A DNA stretch of 64,000 nucleotides from Patiria pectinifera. Its lineage: Eukaryota; Echinodermata; Asteroidea; Valvatida; Asterinidae. How positions within the stretch are numbered: the first letter of the stretch is position 1; the number at the start of each line of letters is the position of its first letter. The position numbers and the translations under genes are program-made. The stretch is taken from positions 124,001 to 188,000 of the forward strand of contig CM057130.1 of NCBI GenBank assembly GCA_029964075.1, read 5' to 3'. Below the pieces are notes generated by a model. That model ran no database searches. It was given only the letters and a program-made list of their open reading frames with translations, and was not told the DNA's origin. Positions 58,501 through 64,000 of the stretch are shown here, one piece after another.

Positions 58501-61500
58501 ATTCCTTGCACTACTAGAAGCTGCTCAAGATCAATACATATCAACAAACCTAGGCTTGCCTAATCGTGCTGGACCTTACATCTCAGCTTAGGTCATTATA
58601 TTATACTCAGTGACTCAATGACTCGGGGAGACAGTCGGCCAGTGACTCAGTCAGTCACTCAGAGGACAGTAGGGTGGCCCTTCTAGACCAGCATCAATTT
58701 GGCCACTGCTGGCAAATTAACTCAGTAGTTGAAGAGAATCAACTTCAAGAATCTCTCTTCTTACCTTTTTCTGTCCAGAACACAGTTTGGGCATGCACAG
58801 CGTTCCCTTCGGGACCTTCTGGTCATTCCTTCCTCATTGCCCTCTGGTGCCAGGCCTTCTTCTGTCTCCATCTCCCCTCCCTGCTGCAGCTCATCCTCCC
58901 CTTGCATTTGGCCCTGGAGATTCAGATCGCCGGTCAGGTCGCCGGCCAGCTCCGGCAGGTCTGGCAGTTCTTGAGTTTCTTTGGTAGTCTCATTTGCCTG
59001 CTCTGAGACAGGAATGATGAAAGGTCCAGTGGGCCACTCATGTTCATTGTCCCCTTCAAAAAAACACAGAACAACATATTTACTCTAACTCACCAGGTGC
59101 TTCTTGCATGGGACATTGAATCCTCAAAAATGCTCACTTTGAAGGAAATTAAATTTCTTTTTATTGAAATTTAACTATAAAGAAGTAGGCAATTACTGTA
59201 AGTATAGTATTCTGTGCCAGGTTTATCTCCCCCCCCCCTACAAAATCACCCTAAATCCGAAGGATTTTGAATGATCCGCAAGCGTTCAGGCTAAAGAACA
59301 ACACTAAGAATTTACAAGTTGTCCTTCAAATTATTTATCATTGTTGACTTTTTTCCACCAATTCTCTTCAGGCTGGAGGTTTTTCTTTTTTTTAGGAAAT
59401 TGAGGATGTAGAATCAGACAGGAGTCTGAACCAAAATCAGCACCCATATCAGCTATAGTAGTATCTCAACTTATCTCGGCAGCACAGAAACTCTGCCTAC
59501 ACAGGCAGCCATTTTAAACTGTAACCATATTAAATTGAAATCAAGTGGCGTCCAACACAAGAAATATCGCTTACCTTTCTCTGTTGAGGCTGTGGTATTT
59601 GCGGCTTTACATCGACTGCAGTGCCATGTCTCATCCTTCTTGATATCCTCCTCAGACATGCCCACGCAGGCGGGATGGAACCATCCCTGGCAGCTGTCGC
59701 AACCAAGATAAAACCTGCAGAAGGGTAGAAGGAAAGTAATAATTCAGATTTATAAACCAGTCTTGTAGTCCATTCCATCACATGTCAACCACAAGTCTTC
59801 CTGTCCCAAGTCAAGTCACAACCTACTGAAATGAACTGTCAGGTGTTTCTTTGTTCATCCCTTTACTCATAACCAGACTTGTATATTGACTTTAGATCAC
59901 CCCGATTCAATTTATCTTGGAATAGTTTGGTTGTGGTGCCTGCTGCTGTATCAGATTGGAACCAGCCGGCCGACCCCAACAAGCTTGGTCCAGTAGTAAG
60001 ACGTCTGCACTAGTAAGTAGGAGGTTGTGGGTTTGAGTCCCACACAAGGAGTTTGTAATTACTTTTCACAATCACTCAGGACAACACTGAGTTGTCTACA
60101 CGATGTATATAAAAAAGAAAAATAATAAAAATATGAAGGCAAAACCCACTACTGAAATTGGCTTGTGATGTACACACACAATGTACTTTAATATGACTGG
60201 ACTTGTGATGGACTCAAACTTCAACACTCAGGATGGATTTTGTTTTAGAAAACATAATGACATAAAAGTAACTGTTTTGTTTTTCATATGCCGTGTATGG
60301 GAATAACAAAAGTAAATCAGTGAGAATTATAAATATGACAATCATGCATATTACAAACCTCTTTGTTCAATTGGCCTTAAACTACATGTATGCCGATTCA
60401 CTGAGCATGGATTTTCACGTCCACATACAGTGTAGTGTCATTTTTCATTTCTCCCCCCCCCCCCAAGTGAAATCAATACATTAAAAAATGCAAGATGTCG
60501 ATTCTCAACAGGATACTCCCTCTAGACCTCGCCTACTCAGAATTCAATCCATATTTCACCCTATGAATCAGGATTTTTTTTATCTACGATTGAAAACATT
60601 CCTAGACGTTACCTCTAAAGATTATCAACATGGCCTCTCCATTTCTGGCATGTTAGGCTTGAACGATAATAGGATACCGGGTATCTTGGAGAACCTTAAT
60701 TCTAAGATAGTTTAACAACGATCACCAATCTAGGACAGTTACATTGAAGAACTGTTTTTTTGCAATGTGCATATCCACAATGAGTTATTGGACTAATCTT
60801 TCACTACAAAAAAAAAAAGTGTTTTTAGATTGTCAAATTGTCCGTGTGACGAATTATTGGGCGTTGCTCTATTGTTCATTTTGGTATCCACCTTTGTCTT
60901 ATAAAAAAATATCAATGATTATTGCTGTACACCACTTTACTAATTGCTTAAAGTTAGTGCGGAAAGGGGTAGCACATTTTGTACTTTTTGTCTCAAATCC
61001 GTTATTAATAAGTGCCAGGATAATAGCATAACCTTTTGTTTTTCATTGGGGGGGGAGAATAAATATCACAAAATAAGGGAAAATCGGTATGTGCTTAGTC
61101 GGGTTTAAAACCAGCTAGGGGCCTGGACACAAATAATTACCCTTTCAGTAAAAAGTCAAAACAAGTAAAAAAAATCACAAATTTTCAAAGATTTTGTTCA
61201 GCAAATTAATTCATGTTTGTGAAACACCACAGGCCATGTCTATGGTACTGGTATGTGCCTCACGTGCGTAGACCTAAAAATCTCCTTATATGGAAAGTGC
61301 ACACGCGTCGCATACTGCGCTACATGGCGCCTACTGCGCTATGTGGTCCAGAATGCATGAATTGTGTTTGAAGGGAATGTACAACATTTGCTTTTGCTGC
61401 AACAGTCCTTCTGATTTGAAAATCACAGGCGTGTGGAAAAAGGCACACCTGGATTTTTCTAGGTGTGTGTTTTTTCTAGGTGTGTGGTTTTCTAGACGTT

Positions 61501-62584
61501 GTGTGTGATCTGTGGTCCAGGGAAAATCAGGCGTGCAACTATTCACACTTCTCAGGAAGCTTTTAGGTGTGCGATGGTGTGGGGGTGTGATCGCACGCCT
61601 CAAATCAGAAGGACTGCTGCAATTTTCAGAAATAAATGGATTTGGAGGATTAGTGTGTTATAGCAAATATTGTTAAACTGGCATGCTTCGCGTTTTGGGT
61701 TCGGAGATGCTGGAAAATCCAAGAAAATCAACCATATTCCTGTAGTCTGGTTCCCTGACCCCACTTAAGACGAAACGGAACAATTTATAGACTTTGGGGA
61801 ATTGTAAGGTCAAAGATTCAGTCTAGCAGGCTTGTACCCCTTCACACACCTGTGTGCAACCAGTTGCAAAGAAAATGTGGAATAACTAAATATGAAAAAT
61901 TAGGAGCGCTTTTTGAAGAAACCCAGAGTTTTCTCCAAAGCTGGTCGGCCGACCAGCGTTGGAAAAATACAAGTTTTCTTGAACATGTCAGCACATCAGG
62001 ACCCACGATTTTAAATTTACAGGATGCTTTTGACTGTCATTCCCTAACAATCCAGTAAGATATTTCATGATGATTTGATCACTTCGTCTTTTGATGTTTG
62101 CAAATGTTGTATCTTTCCTTTAATACCAGCCGGTGTTTTATCAGCAGTTTAAAACCACCCACGTGATCGGCTCTTGACCAATAGGAATGGGTTAACTGTC
62201 TCAGGTATAATTTATGAATCCTTGTTCAGTGGTCAGATCAAATTTAATCTATAAGGTGTATCGTTTTCTATCTTATCTTTGGAATGGCTCAACAGCCTTT
62301 CAAAGCACCATTCCAAGTCATAGGCCCGGCACAAAGACTGGTAACCTTATCCTACTGAATGAGTAGTTCCCTATGTGACAGTGTACGTCCCAAGACTCTC
62401 TCATGGTAATCGGTTACCATGGTAACGCCATGTACCGGCAGACAATGGGAAACAAAATGGTGTGCTATGATATATTGTCCTACCCTCCATCATCGGGTGT
62501 CTTGCAGAAACAGAAGAGCTTCTCTTTGTTGTCCTCTGGCTGCTTTTGTTCGGCTACTTCCTCCATTGTGCTAGTGTTATCCAT
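49179..62584 (-). CDS. PHD finger plus double Sp-type (Btd box/C2H2) zinc-finger protein
   Basis: Nine minus-strand exons chain in frame: 62484-62584, 59575-59714, 58765-59053, 55423-55619, 52783-52941, 51931-52116, 50569-50689, 50054-50265, 49179-49588 (604 aa). Domains: PHD finger 25-69 (Cys25, 27, 39, 42, His47, Cys50, 66, 69, plus Trp45 before FH); acidic linker 81-157; Btd box 1 CACPNC 166-171; C2H2 fingers at about 187-211, 217-241, 270-294 and 300-322; Btd box 2 CSCPNC 387-392; fingers 413-437, 443-467, 473-495 and 513-535; acidic, Pro/Met-rich tail. The second array carries the Sp/KLF contact residues ([24 protein letters not shown]), predicting GC-box or CACCC binding. Inferred role: chromatin-reading nuclear regulator. 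Sp and KLF proteins I know have one Btd/finger module and no PHD. Two adjacent genes are the alternative, but exon phases favour one. Confidence 0.8.
50054..50265 (-). CDS. PHD/Sp gene exon 8 (fingers 1-2 of array 2)
   Basis: Acceptor TTCTCTTTCAG, donor HTG|GTGAGC; phase 2 in, phase 1 out, as exon 4. Encodes [21 protein letters not shown] and [21 protein letters not shown] joined by TGEKP, a canonical Sp/KLF pair. Confidence 0.95.
50569..50689 (-). CDS. PHD/Sp gene exon 7 (Btd box 2)
   Basis: Acceptor TTTTGTTTCTAG, donor GA|GTAAGC; enters phase 1 and leaves phase 2, as exon 3 does. Encodes [16 protein letters not shown], closely matching box 1 (CPNCVLDRK). Confidence 0.88.
51044..51681 (+). 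repeat. Dispersed repeat family A, copy 2
   Basis: Same block order as 1446-2053, from ATTCATAAATACC to CACACATTTATTCCC, inside the intron that joins the two Sp modules. Near its 3' end it carries the long hairpin described separately (51543-51655). Confidence 0.75.
51543..51655. repeat. Long near-perfect hairpin
   Basis: Arms of about 53 bp (51543-51596 and 51601-51655), containing TTAGAGTCTGGGTGCTG and its exact complement, meet at a few-base loop (CTCC). Only a few mismatches are seen, which suggests recent formation. Confidence 0.92.
51931..52116 (-). CDS. PHD/Sp gene exon 6 (last finger of array 1)
   Basis: Acceptor ACATGTTAATGCAG. Encodes [30 protein letters not shown], the Sp third finger, then a basic Ser/Gly tail. 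Donor CAGG|GTAATG leaves phase 1. If it is not used, the frame continues to a TGA at 51830-51832, giving a shorter form. Confidence 0.85.
52783..52941 (-). CDS. PHD/Sp gene exon 5 (symmetric extra-finger exon)
   Basis: Acceptor TTTTTTGGTGAACAG, donor HTG|GTACAC. It enters and leaves in phase 1 (159 nt), so skipping keeps the frame. It has an Arg/Ala-rich leader ([14 protein letters not shown]) and one finger, [20 protein letters not shown], closely like finger 2 of exon 4. Confidence 0.88.
53456..54028. mobile_element. 573-bp CpG-rich inverted-repeat element
   Basis: Ends read ACCCGATTTCATCAA and, inverted, ACCCAATTTCATGAA. Both flanks are rich in ACGACG, GCGACGCGTCG and CGTAACTTACG words, and a CCATTTCACGAAA block occurs in each half in opposite orientation. 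It lies in the intron between exons 4 and 5 of the PHD/Sp gene. No transposase frame; a non-autonomous DNA transposon is likely. Confidence 0.75.
54210..54385 (+). repeat. Degenerate CACAAGTC/GACTTGTG repeat, copy 1
   Basis: Words such as CACAAGTC, TGAACTGT, CATGACCAGACTTGTG and CTTGTGATG occur in the same order as at 59770-60230, indicating two decayed copies of one sequence. Confidence 0.5.
55423..55619 (-). CDS. PHD/Sp gene exon 4 (fingers 1-2 of array 1)
   Basis: Acceptor CCTTGCAACAG; enters phase 2, leaves phase 1 inside HTG. Finger 1 is [12 protein letters not shown] with helix TTSKLKQH, diverged from Sp; finger 2 is [21 protein letters not shown], Sp-like. Confidence 0.93.
58765..58785 (-). 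other. Btd box 1 splice junction
   Basis: The exon ends a few codons after CACPNC, as in exon 7; the shared position of this phase-2 intron is part of the evidence that the two modules are duplicates. Confidence 0.6.
58765..59053 (-). CDS. PHD/Sp gene exon 3 (acidic linker and Btd box 1)
   Basis: Acceptor GTTTTTTTGAAG, donor AG|GTAAGA; enters phase 1, leaves phase 2. Encodes an acidic Glu/Leu/Gly-rich linker ([19 protein letters not shown]) and the basic box [18 protein letters not shown]. Confidence 0.88.
59575..59714 (-). CDS. PHD/Sp gene exon 2 (PHD finger body)
   Basis: Acceptor CCCTTCTGCAG, donor AAAG|GTAAGC, phase 1. Encodes [20 protein letters not shown] and ETWHCSRCK, the remaining six zinc ligands of a C4HC3 PHD finger. 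The FY...W pattern resembles the aromatic cage of BPTF-type H3K4me3 readers. Confidence 0.93.
59770..60240 (+). repeat. Degenerate CACAAGTC/GACTTGTG repeat, copy 2, split by a SINE
   Basis: Matches 54210-54385 at ACCACAAGTC, GAAATGAACTGTC, CATAACCAGACTTGT and, beyond the SINE-like insert at 59982-60132, GGCTTGTGATGTAC and GACTTGTGATGG. Confidence 0.5.
59982..60132 (+). repeat. tRNA-derived SINE-like element
   Basis: An A-box-like GGTCCAGTAGTAAGACG and a T-arm with B box (GTTGTGGGTTTGAGTCCCACAC) are spaced as in a tRNA, followed by a unique body and an A-rich end (TATATAAAAAAG). Confidence 0.6.
61403..61616. mobile_element. 214-bp MITE with 6-bp target duplication
   Basis: The ends are perfect 17-bp inverted repeats, CAGTCCTTCTGATTTGA at 61403-61419 and its complement at 61600-61616, flanked on both sides by CTGCAA (61397-61402 and 61617-61622). 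The core is rich in AGGTGTGTG words. It lies in intron 1 of the PHD/Sp gene. Confidence 0.85.
61659..62122 (+). repeat. Dispersed repeat family B, copy 4
   Basis: Full block order of the family: TATAGCAAATATTGTTA, ATGCTGGAAAATCCAAG, TCTGGTTCCCTGACC, CAATTTATAGACTTTGGGG, CTTGTACCCC, and a closing GCAAATGTTGTATC. It abuts a family A fragment. Confidence 0.75.
62125..62219 (-). repeat. Dispersed repeat family A, copy 3 (fragment)
   Basis: On the minus strand it begins ATTCATAAATTATACC and includes GACAGTTAACCC, TATTGGTCAAGAGCC and a decayed GATAAAACACCGGCTGG, matching the first ~100 bases of the family. Confidence 0.65.
62484..62584 (-). CDS. PHD/Sp gene exon 1 (start codon, first PHD cysteines)
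   Basis: A strong acceptor (TTTCTTTGGTCACAG) precedes it, so an untranslated exon lies upstream. An in-frame TGA six bases before the ATG fixes the start at 62584-62582. Encodes an acidic N terminus ending [11 protein letters not shown], which opens a C-x-C type PHD finger. Donor GG|GTAGGA, phase 2. Confidence 0.85.
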
Positions 62585-62599
62585 TGGTCAAACAATCTG

Positions 62600-64000
62600 T
62601 GACCAAAGAAAAGGAAAAAACCTTCAATTACTCACAATATTAAGTTGGTCAGTATGTTTTTAAGATGTTTTCTTTGAAGTTCCAATTGAAGCAAGCTGAA
62701 TCGCCAATCACTGTGTTCACTGCGTGTTTAGAATATTCATGAAAAAGTTGTTGTGTGTCCATAGCATTGTACGGTGCAGGAGTTGCACTACCAGGAATGG
62801 AAGCTGAAGCCATTTTGAACAGTCTACAGAATGTCTTTTACTGGGTTATGGATGTCACAAACATTTTGTAAAATTTTTTCCAACAAAAGTAGAAATGGTT
62901 TTCCCTCATTATTTTTAATTTAACACGTTCAACACCTTTCAGACCAAATGAAATGACTACCCCTCATCAACACTACATAAAGTGCAATATAGTTTAGGAC
63001 TCCTCCGTCTTTTTGGTTCTTAACTCAAATGGAATTTATCGGTTGAGAATGCCTTCTGCATCCTTCAGCAAACCATTTAATTCTTATCAAGTTAAGCAGT
63101 AATTTTGGTACAAAATAGAATGTCCTTACTCCTTTTCCGATTTTCAGTTCATACCATGTGAATCAATGCAGTGGAGTTTTGTGCATTGACTGTGCATCAC
63201 GCATGAGTGGGCACTCAGACCATATCAACCATTATGACCCTACTCTGCACTAGACTCCCTCTACTTCCACAATGTGCTTTTTTGTTTTGTTTTGTAATTC
63301 TGGATGGTCACCAAAATAATACACGTGAGCCTTCATTATTATTTCACTTGTTTGTTCACAAGAGATTACATAATCTTATTACACTTAAAAACTCTGTTTA
63401 TATTTTATAATGTTATTTCCAACCAATCAGAAATGTTCTTTCAATCTGCACTGCGTTACACTCTCAACCAATGCGAGATCAGGATATAAAAATGAAACTT
63501 TTACCGGTATCAGCCAAGCCATACAAGTACTTTCAAAAATAGATAAGCATTAACACCTTCTTTATTTTCATGTTGTGTTTTGATATCTTCTTTGTTTTGT
63601 TTTTTGTCGCCATGATTTTCTCTAGAAATCAAATGCCTGCCCAGTTTCCATGACATTCCTGTTGCCTTGTCTTGTGTCTGCCAAATCAACATTATTGAGA
63701 ATAGAATTTTTGGATTCACCTCGCATCTCCTTGAATCTACTGCCTATTAATTCCATTTCTTCCAAAAAAATTCTTATTACACAAACAGTATGTAATCACA
63801 CAAAAAGCAACTTTAAAAACGATTAGGCCCAACAGTTGTAAAATGATCAATATACCGGTATTTGTATAACGCAATGTCAAAACTGCGTTTCGTTAATCTA
63901 CATGATCTCAACTTGAAATGTAAGACAAAAATCATCTGAAAACTACGTTGAAAAAATAATGAAAAAAATAAAATGAATCATGAAACATGGTGCTGATGCC
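62600..64000. other. 5' side of the PHD/Sp gene
   Basis: The acceptor at about 62600 implies an upstream untranslated exon on the minus strand here or beyond the window. A minus-strand CAAAATGGCTTCAGC near 62815 is a possible transcribed leader, but joining it to exon 1 gives an early stop, so it is not a coding start for this gene. I see no other feature. Confidence 0.35.

Overview
The window is animal nuclear DNA: spliced genes with GT-AG introns, AT-rich non-coding sequence, many small fold-back elements and SINE-like repeats. The PRIM1, NR1-type receptor and Sp-type fingers, with the tRNA-derived SINE remains, suggest a marine invertebrate, perhaps a deuterostome such as an echinoderm or hemichordate. 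That placement is inference; no species can be named. All gene models were assembled by eye from splice signals, reading phase and family resemblance.

Layout. (1) 1-2704, minus: the 5' part of an unidentified gene, cut by the window edge. (2) 7110-13320, minus: six coding exons of an NR1-group nuclear receptor with a complete two-finger DNA-binding domain and a ligand-binding domain that stops after helix 11. A possible N-terminal exon lies at 16943-17022 and a possible promoter at 27.46-27.6 kb. (3) 13.4-37.5 kb: gene-poor, repeat-bearing DNA, probably the receptor's 5' introns and intergenic space. (4) 37544-44601, plus: a complete 12-exon gene for DNA primase small subunit PRIM1 (441 aa), with one U12-type AT-AC intron, one GC-AG intron and a 20-nt last coding exon. 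(5) 44.6-49.2 kb: tail-to-tail intergenic space. (6) 49179-62584, minus: a nine-exon gene for a 604-aa protein that I do not recognise as any known architecture. It has an N-terminal PHD finger, then two consecutive Sp-family modules, each with a Buttonhead CxCPNC box and C2H2 fingers. Both modules use the same intron-phase pattern (1-2-1), so the second looks like an internal tandem duplication.

The PHD/double-Sp gene is the main candidate for something undescribed: a possible histone-tail reader joined to two GC-box-type DNA-binding domains. PRIM1 makes RNA primers in the polymerase alpha-primase complex. The receptor and the PHD/Sp protein are predicted nuclear regulators. Nothing suggests the genes work in one pathway; their proximity is ordinary animal gene order.

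Repeats include a 498-bp fold-back element in PRIM1 intron 1, a 214-bp MITE with 17-bp inverted ends and a 6-bp target duplication, a 573-bp CpG-rich inverted-repeat element, two dispersed families with several copies each, and frequent self-complementary octamers (TAGGCCTA, TACCGGTA, TACATGTA).
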